DNA from: Clostridia bacterium
GTDB taxonomy: Bacteria; Bacillota; Clostridia; Oscillospirales; CAG-272
DNA length: 34,050 bases
Assembly (NCBI GenBank): GCA_017468385.1
Contig: JAFUIQ010000045.1
Location: forward strand, 1 to 34,050
Direction: 5' to 3'
Under the pieces are notes generated by a model. It had not been told where the DNA came from. It ran no database searches and worked only from the letters and a program-made list of their open reading frames with translations. Position 1 is the stretch's first letter; every line of letters begins with the position of its first letter. Positions 7,735 to 15,902 of the stretch are shown here, piece by piece. The position numbers were made by a program, and so were the translations under genes.

Positions 7735-8427
7735 TCACAACTCTCCCGAGCGGCTTTCCTGTCGGGACACCATGATCTCCAGATTGCCGTTCCGGGTGCG
7801 CAGACGGTCGATCAGCGCCTTCTCCGCAGAACAATCCTTCAGGATCACATGGTATGTAAGCCGGAACATGCTGCCCATGTTGGTGGTCTTAACCTGCACC
7901 AGCTCGTGCTCTTTGGTGTATTCTGCGAAAATATCGTCAAACACCTCGGTGTAGTCCAGATCCTCAGGGATGGTGATCTTGATCATCTTGTGTGCCGTGG
8001 GAAGTCGGCGCCCGCGGATGTCCACCAGATCATACAGCACGAACACGGCGCACATAATCACCGTAAACAGCGCGGCAAAGCCAAGATAACCCATGCCGGC
8101 GATCAATCCGGCACCCATGGCGAGAAAAATGGTGACGATCTCCTTGGCAGAGCCGGGGGCGGAGCGGAAACGAACCAGGCTGAACGCCCCTGCCACCGCT
8201 ACACCGGCACCGATATTTCCGTTGACCATCATAATCACCACGCACACCACCGCCGGCAAAAGCGCCAATGTGATCAGGAAACTTTTGGTGTATTCCCCCC
8301 GCCACATATAGGCCGCCGCCATCACAAGGCCCAGCAAAAGGGACACCCCCAGGCACAGCAAAAAATCGCCGACGCCAATGGCACTCACAAATTCCGTATC
8401 AAAAATTCCTGTAAAAACTGCATCCAT
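7735..8427 (-). CDS. DUF4956 membrane protein
   Basis: A 230-residue integral membrane protein of the DUF4956 family. Hydrophobic helices lie near residues 15-40, 46-66 and 88-120 (for example LLGLVMAAAYMW and LITLALLPAVVCVVIMMV), with the conserved middle block FSLVRFRSAPGSAKEI after GAGVAVAG, then a soluble C-terminal ferredoxin-like part. No enzyme motif is visible. I chose the start at 8427 because AGGAG lies ten bases upstream; an ATG at 8448 in the same frame lacks a ribosome site. The 5' end overlaps the VTC-type gene by 29 bp, which implies coupled translation. DUF4956 genes commonly neighbour VTC-type polymerase genes in Firmicutes, so a role in the same membrane process is likely, but its biochemistry is unknown to me. 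Confidence 0.88.
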   Translation of the reverse strand: MDAVFTGIFDTEFVSAIGVGDFLLCLGVSLLLGLVMAAAYMWRGEYTKSFLITLALLPAVVCVVIMMVNGNIGAGVAVAGAFSLVRFRSAPGSAKEIVTIFLAMGAGLIAGMGYLGFAALFTVIMCAVFVLYDLVDIRGRRLPTAHKMIKITIPEDLDYTEVFDDIFAEYTKEHELVQVKTTNMGSMFRLTYHVILKDCSAEKALIDRLRTRNGNLEIMVSRQESRSGEL

Positions 8428-9163
8428 CTTTCCATTTCTCCTGTTCATTCTGCGCGTTATGCCAATCCGCCCTGGGGAACAGCATGGTTTCGTAAGCCGT
8501 GCCGTATTTCGAAAAGGAGGTTTTGTAAATCCGCTCCCGGGACAAAACCTGCGTCATCCACATGGGAATTCCTCCTGAGCATTTCAGTTCCATGAGAACC
8601 ATTCCCTCCTCCAGAATCGGCTGGCCGTAGGCGGGACTGGTCAGATCCACATCCTCCTGCCGGGCGAGAATCCGATCATCAAAGGTGACCCGGAAATCCC
8701 CGCCGTTCTTTTCATAGAAGGCCTCCCTCTCGTAGGAGAGAAACACCGTAGGCTTCAGCCCGCAGTAATACTCCATGAAGTAATCGATTTCGCGGGAAAT
8801 CTGCGTCTGCACCGGGCAGGGTTTTATGCCCGCCGTCCACTGCATGGCATCCGATTCAGCCAGGGGAAGCCGCCGCTTGTATACCACATTATCGTATTTT
8901 TTCTTCAGTTCCACAAACACCGTGCTGTCGTGGGAAGCCTGGGCATAACTGCGGAGGCGCAGTTTTTCTTTGTAGGCCGGCTTTTCCACCGACCGTCGGA
9001 TCAGCCGATAGGTATCCGTATCGAAATAGATGTTGCGGATCGTTGATCGCCCGTAAGCATCCATAGCCATATAAGGCGCCATGGCCTGCAAAAGCATCTG
9101 TTTCTGCTCCCGCGTCAGCATGTATTTCAGTTCATACCGCCGGAACACCGTTTGATACGCCAT
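8399..9163 (-). CDS. VTC-domain polyphosphate polymerase-like protein
   Basis: A 254-residue protein of the VTC/CYTH tunnel-enzyme fold, which in yeast Vtc4 makes polyphosphate from ATP. The tunnel residues are visible: E11-x-K13 in RRYELKYML, the basic strand KEKLRLRSY, VFVELKKK, then YKRR, SYERE, RVTFDDRI and a late acidic strand VLMELKC. There is no SPX domain and no membrane segment, so it is probably cytoplasmic and would work with the DUF4956 membrane protein whose gene it overlaps. The start at 9163 (MAYQTVFRRYE) has GGAGG in front; the longer frame to 9196 has no ribosome site. It begins an operon VTC - DUF4956 - beta-helix lipoprotein. Polymerase activity is inferred from fold and motifs. 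Confidence 0.88.
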   Translation of the reverse strand: MAYQTVFRRYELKYMLTREQKQMLLQAMAPYMAMDAYGRSTIRNIYFDTDTYRLIRRSVEKPAYKEKLRLRSYAQASHDSTVFVELKKKYDNVVYKRRLPLAESDAMQWTAGIKPCPVQTQISREIDYFMEYYCGLKPTVFLSYEREAFYEKNGGDFRVTFDDRILARQEDVDLTSPAYGQPILEEGMVLMELKCSGGIPMWMTQVLSRERIYKTSFSKYGTAYETMLFPRADWHNAQNEQEKWKDGCSFYRNF

Positions 9164-9194
9164 GCTCCCCCTCCATTCCCCGCATTGTACATAC

Positions 9195-9203
9195 ATGATA
9201 CCA
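9195..9203 (-). promoter_or_regulatory. Possible extended -10 promoter of the VTC operon
   Basis: Minus-strand TGGTATCAT is an extended -10 element about 30 bp before the VTC-type start. No good -35 is seen. The 9204-9290 stretch otherwise holds nothing I recognise. Confidence 0.4.
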
Positions 9204-9292
9204 TATTCACCTAAAAACAGGCTAAAGAACCCGACCCTTTATGCCCCTCAAATACCGGCAAAAGTAAGCCCCACTGTATTTCGCTGTCCAAA

Positions 9293-9321
9293 GCAAAAAG
9301 AGCCTCGCGGCTCTTTTTGTT
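9293..9321 (-). terminator. Terminator after the CotH-type gene
   Basis: Stem AGAGCC / GGCTCT, loop TCGC, with A- and T-runs on both sides, between the CotH-type gene and the VTC operon on the same strand. The two are therefore at least partly separate transcription units. Confidence 0.85.
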
Positions 9322-9344
9322 GACACGCAGGAACCGCTCCTCCG

Positions 9345-11363
9345 TCATTGATCGGAACAATAGTATGCATACAGCCATGCATTCCGTTTCTCGAGCCAGT
9401 CCTTCAAGTACGCAATTTCGCCGTCGTACGTACCGTCGACGGGTCTGTGCTCATACAGGCTGTACCCCGTTTTGGTCGTCCAAAGCGAATTGTTCCGGTC
9501 AATCCCTTCGCGGTGCGCCGCCACCAGGCTGTCAATTTGATTGGGACCCAGTTCATTATCCCGGTACAAATTAGCAATGATCGGCTGGTATTCCACATAA
9601 AGATCCCGGACAAGCGCCCGGAACTCTTCATACTGGAACAGATACTGATTGAACAGACCGACGCACTGCAGCCCTTCGTAGGACAACCCGGATGTGTCCA
9701 CGTTATTGTATGCCGGATAATAGGATTTCGAACAGTTGCCCGAGCTCAGATCAAAATCCCAGACGGGACCTTCATACAGTTTGTTGTCCTTTATATAAAA
9801 CCGCGTGCTGCTCAAAAGATAATCGATATTCTTGAACAGCTCCTGAACGATATAGCATCTGGCGAACGAATCCACGTCCACATAGGTCTTCACCCGATCG
9901 TAGTCCCCCGACAGAAGGGCGTTTTCCGCGTCTGTCATGAAATTCTTGAGCCAGGTGCGCTGTTCCGCACTCGGCGTTTCCGGCTCGTTATATCCCAAAA
10001 TCAGATTGATAGTCGGCGTGACGATGCAGGAGGGATTGGAATATCCCCGATACGGCTCCAACTCCATCAGATATTCGTTGTTTTCGGTGTCAATGTCCAC
10101 CTTGGTTTTGCTCACATCGATGGGCTCGCATATCTGATACAATCCGCAGTACTCGCCGTTCAGATATACCTCCGCAAAACAGGAATTGGACGTATAGTTT
10201 ATCCCAATTGTTTGCGCAAAGGAATAGGCTATCGTATTGCGCAGCTGGGTTTTGTCATACAGATTGGCAAGCAGACACCACTTTTTCCCTTTGCCCAATC
10301 CAAGCAGCTCCATCTTTTCGGAGAACTTGATGTTGTACGGTGCTTTTTTGCCTACCGATGTGGAATTTCCGCGGATCTTCACAGTGGATTCCGCATCGTA
10401 CACATCGCTGTACACACCGGTGGGATCATGTACAGTGATGGCGCAGGAAACATATTCCCGACGGCTGATGGTGTTGTCGGTAGTAAGGTACACCTGCGGC
10501 AGGGATCCGGAAGCGTTGGGAAGCTCCGCCTGCCCCAGCGGGATCACGCCGATGCGCCGATCTCCGAACGGATTTTTGTATTCCTCACGCACCGCGCCAG
10601 ATAAGCCATCGGATATATAGGTTATCATCGCCGCGCGATTGCTGACGACAGCATCCGTCACTGCGGCGGCATCTTTGAATACGTCCGCTATTTGGCCGGT
10701 GACAGATTGGCTGAATGTGATCGTATATGTGTTGTCCTCCACAAGAGCCGTGCCGCCGATCTGCACGTTTTGTACGCGCCGCTTCCCGGAAATGCCAACG
10801 ATTTTGCCCGCTTTGTCCGTTTGAACCGGCGAGGGTGTGTTCAAATCCAAAACGAGCGTCAGGCCGCTCACATGCGCATATTCGGGATTGGCGGCGGGAA
10901 GATGACGGTATGCGATTTCAAGACAGTCCAGGATCGCGGCCCCGGTGGCCCGCACCGTAATCAGATCGCTTTCCACGGGGAGCACACCGAACACATCCGC
11001 TATGGTGATATCGCCCGGGGCGATGCCGCCGCCGATCTCGGCGGCGCATACGATCGCCGCATCGGCATCCGCGGCACTGCGATAGGCATCGGCGCAGAGA
11101 TTTCCCAGATTGGTTTGTGCCCGGGAAAGGATGGTTTGCCCGCCGGACGGGTCCGCCGCGACCAGCGCATATTCGGTTTTTCCGATCACGGTATTCACAT
11201 CTATGGGAGGAACCTCCGGTTCTTCCGGCGTAGGATCTGTCTCCGGCGGGATGGCGGTTGTATCTTCCGTGCCGCTGACGGGAACATCCGACACCGATCG
11301 GCATCCGCCAAGAACACTGCATGAGATTAAAAGAGCAAACAGAATCATGGAAATTTTTCTCAA
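9345..11363 (-). CDS. Lipoprotein: 5'-nucleotidase C-terminal domain fused to CotH kinase domain
   Basis: A 672-residue exported lipoprotein with an unusual domain order. A signal peptide ends in L-G-G-C21, then a Pro/Glu linker. Residues about 60-270 match the 5'-nucleotidase C-terminal domain, with GGGIAPGDITIADVFGVLPV followed by ITVRATGAAILDCLE and the SGL strand. The catalytic metallophosphatase half is absent and the usual NGGGIR is changed to EIGGGIA, so substrate binding may be lost or altered. Residues about 290-600 match CotH: KIRGNSTSVGKK, the Lys in YNIKF, and metal motif VWDFDLSSGN. CotH proteins are spore-coat or surface protein kinases. The start is probably TTG at 11363, eight bases after GGAGG; a TTG at 11369 is too close. 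It stands upstream of the VTC operon. The fusion is the notable point. Confidence 0.85.
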   Translation of the reverse strand: MRKISMILFALLISCSVLGGCRSVSDVPVSGTEDTTAIPPETDPTPEEPEVPPIDVNTVIGKTEYALVAADPSGGQTILSRAQTNLGNLCADAYRSAADADAAIVCAAEIGGGIAPGDITIADVFGVLPVESDLITVRATGAAILDCLEIAYRHLPAANPEYAHVSGLTLVLDLNTPSPVQTDKAGKIVGISGKRRVQNVQIGGTALVEDNTYTITFSQSVTGQIADVFKDAAAVTDAVVSNRAAMITYISDGLSGAVREEYKNPFGDRRIGVIPLGQAELPNASGSLPQVYLTTDNTISRREYVSCAITVHDPTGVYSDVYDAESTVKIRGNSTSVGKKAPYNIKFSEKMELLGLGKGKKWCLLANLYDKTQLRNTIAYSFAQTIGINYTSNSCFAEVYLNGEYCGLYQICEPIDVSKTKVDIDTENNEYLMELEPYRGYSNPSCIVTPTINLILGYNEPETPSAEQRTWLKNFMTDAENALLSGDYDRVKTYVDVDSFARCYIVQELFKNIDYLLSSTRFYIKDNKLYEGPVWDFDLSSGNCSKSYYPAYNNVDTSGLSYEGLQCVGLFNQYLFQYEEFRALVRDLYVEYQPIIANLYRDNELGPNQIDSLVAAHREGIDRNNSLWTTKTGYSLYEHRPVDGTYDGEIAYLKDWLEKRNAWLYAYYCSDQ

Positions 11364-11429
11364 AACCAATTCCTCCGACTCACTTCATGGAAACCCATTG
11401 TTTTCCGTAATTCTCCAATGGATAGATGT

Positions 11430-11458
11430 ATTATATCACACTCGGAACCGTTTTGCAA
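11430..11458 (-). promoter_or_regulatory. Promoter of the CotH-type gene
   Basis: Minus-strand -35 TTGCAA (11453-11458), 17-bp spacer, -10 TATAAT (11430-11435), about 65 bp before the TTG start. Confidence 0.75.
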
Positions 11459-11506
11459 TTCTTTATGTCATCTTGCACTAAGACGATTATGCTGTCGATT
11501 TGATCC

Positions 11507-11533
11507 AAAAAAGCACGCCGAAGCGTGCTTTTT
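11507..11533 (-). terminator. Terminator of the sigma/anti-sigma operon
   Basis: Stem GCACGC / GCGTGC, loop CGAA, with A-run and T-run flanks, 27 bp past the stop of the anti-sigma-like gene. Confidence 0.9.
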
Positions 11534-11559
11534 GTTGTGCGAGGGAATGCTGTCTTGCG

Positions 11560-12900
11560 TTACTGAATCTTTACGTAAATCTTACAGGTTTCATCGTAGA
11601 GCACAAGATCTCCCACTGCGGTGTCGCTATCGATCAAGAAAGCGATCTTCCATTGGTTATTGCCAAGATACTCCCGATAAATGCCTTCGCCATTGCCTGA
11701 ATGTGATTCCGGCTTTCTGTTGACCGCGGCATCTATGGATGTCATCTCCACCTTGCCGTCGGAAATTGTGTAGCCCTTCAGATCAAAGCCGTTGACACAG
11801 GCTTTGATCATTTCTTCGTTTGCCGCCTCATCGTCCGGAATAATGGTTACATCCTCCATGGTCAGCGTTACGACATACAGCTTCTTTGTGACGGAAACAT
11901 CTTCACCGTACTGCAAAGCCCATCCTTGCCCATCCTGAACGAGTATTTTCTCTGTACGTGTGTAAGGAATCAGTTTTCCGGAGTCGTCGATAAAGCTTTC
12001 CACATAATCCTTCCGGGTGATGCAATGCCGATTCAGTACATGGATGTTGTCGTGGATTTCCACGCGGTTCACCGTTGCGGTGTACCAGTCGTTGGCGGCG
12101 CGGACGGATTCTCCGATTTCCAATAGATCCGCCTCGTAAACGGGATCGCGTTCTATGACGATGGGTGTCGTCCAGTCGAAGGAATCATCGCTGACCTCAT
12201 TGCTGATCGGAAGCGCGAGCCACGGATCGTCGGTTTCCTCCAGCGTAAGCGTGGAAGCCATGGCAAGAAGTTCCTCATCCGTGATGCCGTAGCTCACCCA
12301 AAACTTCAGAACAAGCTCCTCTTCCTGCAGTAAGATATACGCCGTGCGATTGTAGTATGCCGCCTCACTGTGGCCTTTGATTACGTACATTGGCTTTCCG
12401 CCCGCATCGATCTGCTGGATATCGGCATTGCCGCCGATGATCTGATCCAGATCACTGCGGCGAAGGTCGATACCGTTGACGGTCATGCCGCGGGAGGTGT
12501 CATCGCTGTAGTATTTTCCGTTGGTGTTTTCTCTTTCTCTCATATCGGCGGGCAGATCGGGAATGAGCAGGCGGACACTGATCTCACCTTCCTCCGCATT
12601 CCAGCTGCGCGGGGGCTTTTCCTCCCGGTCAGCGGAGGTATCTCCTGTTTCATTCAGGCTGGCATGAATGTGGGTTTCATCTCCATCCCGTACCAACCGA
12701 AATTCAATCCACTGTACCGCCGCATATGCGCTGACAGTCAGAACAGACAGAAGGGCGGCGCAAGCCAGAATTCTGAGTGGAATGCGGGGGGCGGAACTCG
12801 CACAGCCGCTTTTTTCCGCTGTCTCTTCGCGCCGAAGGGCATTCCTTACCGCTTCTTTGCGCTCGGTGTACGATTTTGAAAAAATATGTTTATCTTTCAC
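11560..12900 (-). CDS. Probable membrane anti-sigma factor (DUF4367-like)
   Basis: A 446-residue single-pass membrane protein. The charged N-terminal segment (about 1-45) would be cytoplasmic, followed by one helix (about 46-62, LRILACAALLSVLTVSAYAA) and a large outer part. That part contains a DUF4367-like stretch near residues 160-205 (YVIKGHSEAAYY ... LVLKFWVSYGITDEEL) and a C-terminal region of beta-strands. The start is GTG at 12900 with ribosome site AGGAGA, overlapping the sigma gene by 11 bp, so synthesis of the two is coupled. The order sigma then membrane protein is the common one for ECF sigma and anti-sigma pairs. I see no zinc-binding ZAS motif, so the anti-sigma role rests on context and topology. 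Confidence 0.72.
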   Translation of the reverse strand: MKDKHIFSKSYTERKEAVRNALRREETAEKSGCASSAPRIPLRILACAALLSVLTVSAYAAVQWIEFRLVRDGDETHIHASLNETGDTSADREEKPPRSWNAEEGEISVRLLIPDLPADMRERENTNGKYYSDDTSRGMTVNGIDLRRSDLDQIIGGNADIQQIDAGGKPMYVIKGHSEAAYYNRTAYILLQEEELVLKFWVSYGITDEELLAMASTLTLEETDDPWLALPISNEVSDDSFDWTTPIVIERDPVYEADLLEIGESVRAANDWYTATVNRVEIHDNIHVLNRHCITRKDYVESFIDDSGKLIPYTRTEKILVQDGQGWALQYGEDVSVTKKLYVVTLTMEDVTIIPDDEAANEEMIKACVNGFDLKGYTISDGKVEMTSIDAAVNRKPESHSGNGEGIYREYLGNNQWKIAFLIDSDTAVGDLVLYDETCKIYVKIQ

Positions 12901-13408
12901 AATGTATCTCCTTTTCGGTATGTTGGGGTGTCCCTTTCAAGAGTTTGCGGGCACGCTCACAGCGCTTTCTCACCAGAGCCTCGCTGATTTTCAGCACAGC
13001 CGCGGTTTCCCGGACACTCAGCCCGTCCAGAAACAGGCATCGCATGACAGCGGCGTATTTGGGCGGAAGATCTGCCAGCAGGGATAGGGGCAGATTTGTC
13101 ATCCCATCCTCGACGGCTGCAGTGTTTTCGATGGCCTCATCCAATACCAGACAGTTTTCCCGCAGTTTCTTTTGTGCGCGGTACAAATCCAGGGCGGCGC
13201 TTCGCACGGTTTTGTATGCATACCTGCGCACGGCGGGTGATTGCGGATCCGCTATCTTGCTGCGGTTCCGTATCAGACGCAAAAATGCTTCATGGACGGC
13301 ATCTTCTGCCAAATATTCGTCATGCAATATTTTGTATGCTTCAAAATACATCGATTGCTCATACAGTCTGTACAGCGCATCGATAATATCCTCATTTGTA
13401 TATGGCAT
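12890..13408 (-). CDS. ECF-type RNA polymerase sigma factor
   Basis: A 172-residue ECF sigma factor. Region 2 is at about residues 5-70 (DALYRLYEQ ... AEDAVHEAFLRLIRNRSKI). Region 4 is at about 110-160, where the helix-turn-helix reads YAAVMRCLFLDGLSVRETAA then VLKISEALVRKRCERARKLL. The start at 13408 (MPYTNEDI) is chosen for the GGAG seven bases upstream; the frame continues back to 13507 without a ribosome site. It forms an operon with the membrane protein at 11560-12900. Target promoters are not evident; the upstream 100 bp holds no clear copy of a conventional promoter, so autoregulation by a special -35/-10 is possible but unproved. Confidence 0.9.
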   Translation of the reverse strand: MPYTNEDIIDALYRLYEQSMYFEAYKILHDEYLAEDAVHEAFLRLIRNRSKIADPQSPAVRRYAYKTVRSAALDLYRAQKKLRENCLVLDEAIENTAAVEDGMTNLPLSLLADLPPKYAAVMRCLFLDGLSVRETAAVLKISEALVRKRCERARKLLKGTPQHTEKEIHCER

Positions 13409-13563
13409 ACCATAGCTCCTTTCCGTGGGTTTTCGTCCGGACACTAACCATAACGATGAGAAGGATGTGTTTGTGACAAAACGGAGATATTTTTTATATT
13501 TTAGCATATTTCCCCTTCCTTTACCATGGAGGTTTTTTACGTATACTAAAGTATTTTATCTTT

Positions 13564-13769
13564 CCCCGGTTGAACCGGGGGTTTATTTCCACGCCTTAAT
13601 GGCGCCCAAAAAAGCACATTCCATTTTTGGAATGTGCTTTTTCTGTGGCTGCAGTCTCCACACCGTAAGGAAGAAGAGAAAGCGGCCTCGAAAAGCCGCA
13701 CAAATACTGGATTTATAACAAAAACACCATTGCGTCCGAGTGCGGCAGTTCGGATTTCCATGGTGTTTT
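13564..13769. repeat. Cluster of five inverted repeats, no gene
   Basis: Five stem-loops follow each other: CCCCGG / CCGGGG (13564-13580), CGCC / GGCG (13592-13604), a 14-bp stem AAAAAGCACATTCC with its complement (13609-13642), GCGGC / GCCGC (13682-13699), and AAAACACCAT / ATGGTGTTTT (13721-13769) with an inner TCCGA / TCGGA. Small open frames on both strands here have no ribosome sites and no recognisable families. The 14-bp stem could terminate in either direction, but no gene ends here. It looks like a palindromic intergenic repeat. Confidence 0.6.
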
Positions 13770-14082
13770 CAGTTCTCTTATTTGCAGCGAAAGGGCAGAT
13801 GAACTTTTCAGCGATGATGGAAGCTGCACTTGACTGCGATCTTCCGGGACGCAACGCCATGCTTGTGAACGAGTCCTGTGTGATGAATTGAATAATTCAT
13901 AGCTTGTGGTATAATTATTTGTGGTATGTATTTGCAAAGAACCAGAGAATTTTTCTTCCAACCCAACCTTTTCCCATTTTTCGATAACATATAGGTGAAC
14001 CCACTTAAAACATATGCCGACCGATTCATGATAAGGTTAAGTATATGTCCATTTGATGATTAGACCATGAGGAGGTGAATTT
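13770..14082 (+). promoter_or_regulatory. Upstream region of the large sigma gene, possible promoters
   Basis: A plus-strand TTGAAT (13888-13893) and TATAAT (13910-13915), 16 bp apart, could be a promoter with a leader of about 160 bases. Its -35 lies inside a perfect dyad ATGAATT-GAAT-AATTCAT (13883-13900), a possible operator. Nearer the gene, GAAC and CGAC 17 bp apart around 13998-14020 loosely resemble an ECF promoter, which would fit autoregulation. Both are weak calls. No gene is supported in this stretch. Confidence 0.35.
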
Positions 14083-15795
14083 ATGCCTATGTACAAGGAC
14101 GAATGTGACCAACGACTGGTAGAGTTGACTCTTTGCGGAGATAGCTGTGCATTTGAAGAGTTGGTATTGAGGCATAAGAGAGCCGTATTGGGGACCGCCT
14201 ATAAAATCACCAGAAACCAATACAGCGCAGAGGATGCCGCGCAAGAGGCCTTTGTGGCGGCATGGCTGCAGCTGAAATCCCTGACAGCGCAGGATAAGTT
14301 TGGTTCTTATGTTTGTGCCATTGCGAAAAACTACGCAAAAAAGACGGTGATGCGTGACAGTCGGTTTGGGCCGATGTTCAGCCTGACCGACTACGAAAAT
14401 CAAGAGTTTTATTTTGCCGATCAAGGAGGGGGCGGGGAAGATATATTTGAAGATGTTATCTTCGATCAGCTCCATGCTGAAGTGGAATTATTGAGCGAAG
14501 CCGTCAGGGAAACAATCAAGCTTCACTATTTCATAGGGCTCTCTGTAAAAGAAATATCCGCTCGTCTTGGTGTTCCTGAAGGAACGGTCAAATGGCGTTT
14601 GAGTGAGGGAAGAAAACAATTGCAGAAAGGATTTGGAGTTATGGATAAGAAAAATAAAGCTGACAATGATACCACGCTTGTGACTCGTGTGATGAAGCAG
14701 ATACAGGAACTGGAATTGTGTCAGATGAAAAACAATCGACAAGGCTTACAAGAAACTTATCAAACGGCTTTGGAAGCGGTTGAGGGGTTGCAGGATGAGC
14801 GGAAGAATTATCTGCTCGCATCGATCCTAAACATAGGAGTTCAGTTGGAGCGCAGCGAAGAGCGAATGTCCCGTTGGAAGCAAGCCATCCTGGATGGGCA
14901 CAATGATATGATGATGTGTCATTTCACCAGCTGGGAAAATTACCATCTGGATGGTCAGGAAAAGATCGACTTTATGCGTGAGGTACAGATTCCATTTTTG
15001 CAGGAACATAAATTCTCTTTAAGTGTAGGCTATGTCTACTTGATGATGGCCTTTGAATATTTCTGGGAGGGACGGTATGTGGAGGCTTTAGAGACAGTCA
15101 AACAAGCTAAGGGACTTCTCGAGCCATCCAGTGACTATTATGCCAATGCAGTGTCGGCTATTTCGGCTTGGAACAAGATGCTTGCCACCCCGGGCAGTGT
15201 ACCGACCACCAGAGGAGAACACATCAAGAATATCAATGGTTCGCTTTATTATTGCGAGAATCCGGGCATTATCTTTGAGGATACGCGATTGCGTGACTTC
15301 AGCAGATGCGATAGTTGTATTCTTGACACAGAACTTGCACTTGGTGAATCGAAAGTGTCCTCCTGCGGCCATGTAACATATACATTCAAAGAGGAGCAAG
15401 CGACTGCTGAAACCCCGGCGGGAGTATTTGAACATTGTCGTGTATATGAGGTTCGCGGTGAATATCCCGGTCGCGGTTCCTGGCCGCCGTTTTCCTATCA
15501 CAGTACGATTTATTTTTGTGAGGGAGTCGGTCTGGTTTGTCAAAAAGTTGAAACAAACGGACAAAAAGGAAGAGAGAGTCGGTGTTACTTACTGTCAGAT
15601 TATGAAATCCAGGGTGGTGAAGGATGGTTCCCGCTTTGCAAGGGTAACCGCTGGGCATACACCGACGTTTGGAACGAAACTCATACTATCAAATACGATG
15701 CATACTATGAAGTAACATTCTGGAATGGGACGGATGCTATGCTGGCGGCAGAAGAGATTACCTATACGCAGGAAAACAAAGAAGTTTCACCATAA
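14083..15795 (+). CDS. ECF sigma factor with ~390-residue C-terminal extension
   Basis: A 570-residue protein, about three times normal ECF length. Region 2 (about 20-85) includes RAVLGTAYKITRNQYSAEDA and AAWLQLKSL; region 4 (about 130-185) has LSVKEISARLGVPEGTVKWR. Residues about 200-355 look helical with repeated W/Y/L spacing (YLLASILNIGVQLE, SRWKQAILDGHN, YFWEGRYVEALETV), like TPR-type repeats. Residues about 390-560 are beta-rich, with a small Cys cluster (RCDSCILD ... SSCGHV). There is no membrane segment, so the extension is cytoplasmic and may be a built-in sensor or anti-sigma part. ATG 14083 has a strong GGAGG eight bases upstream. The gene stands alone, ends in a terminator, and is AT-richer than the core genes, suggesting acquisition. 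The extension's function is unknown to me. Confidence 0.82.
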   Translation: MPMYKDECDQRLVELTLCGDSCAFEELVLRHKRAVLGTAYKITRNQYSAEDAAQEAFVAAWLQLKSLTAQDKFGSYVCAIAKNYAKKTVMRDSRFGPMFSLTDYENQEFYFADQGGGGEDIFEDVIFDQLHAEVELLSEAVRETIKLHYFIGLSVKEISARLGVPEGTVKWRLSEGRKQLQKGFGVMDKKNKADNDTTLVTRVMKQIQELELCQMKNNRQGLQETYQTALEAVEGLQDERKNYLLASILNIGVQLERSEERMSRWKQAILDGHNDMMMCHFTSWENYHLDGQEKIDFMREVQIPFLQEHKFSLSVGYVYLMMAFEYFWEGRYVEALETVKQAKGLLEPSSDYYANAVSAISAWNKMLATPGSVPTTRGEHIKNINGSLYYCENPGIIFEDTRLRDFSRCDSCILDTELALGESKVSSCGHVTYTFKEEQATAETPAGVFEHCRVYEVRGEYPGRGSWPPFSYHSTIYFCEGVGLVCQKVETNGQKGRESRCYLLSDYEIQGGEGWFPLCKGNRWAYTDVWNETHTIKYDAYYEVTFWNGTDAMLAAEEITYTQENKEVSP

Positions 15796-15827
15796 GCCGG
15801 TTCGATAGTTCGAATTTGAAGATATTT

Positions 15828-15870
15828 AAAGGAGCTGACTCAAATGCAAAATTTGAGCCAGTTCCTTTTT
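15828..15870 (+). terminator. Terminator of the large sigma gene
   Basis: A long stem AAGGAGCTGACTCAAAT paired with ATTTGAGCCAGTTCCTT, two mismatches, followed by T-run. The T-run leads directly into the 18-bp direct repeat at 15868. Confidence 0.88.
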
Positions 15871-15885
15871 GGTGGAGGCGGTGGG
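15868..15885. repeat. 18-bp direct repeat of the tmRNA 3' end (distal copy)
   Basis: TTTGGTGGAGGCGGTGGG is identical to 17645-17662, which is the 3' end of ssrA including its CCA. Outside the tmRNA there is no reason for this sequence, so it looks like an attachment-site copy left by an element that used ssrA. The two copies bracket 1.76 kb. Confidence 0.6.
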
Positions 15886-15902
15886 GCAGGATGCAAGGGG
15901 GA

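Noticed and set aside
13546-13961. Small minus-strand frames in the 13.5-14.0 kb gap
   Set aside because: They run through the stem-loops, have no ribosome sites and overlap each other in different frames.
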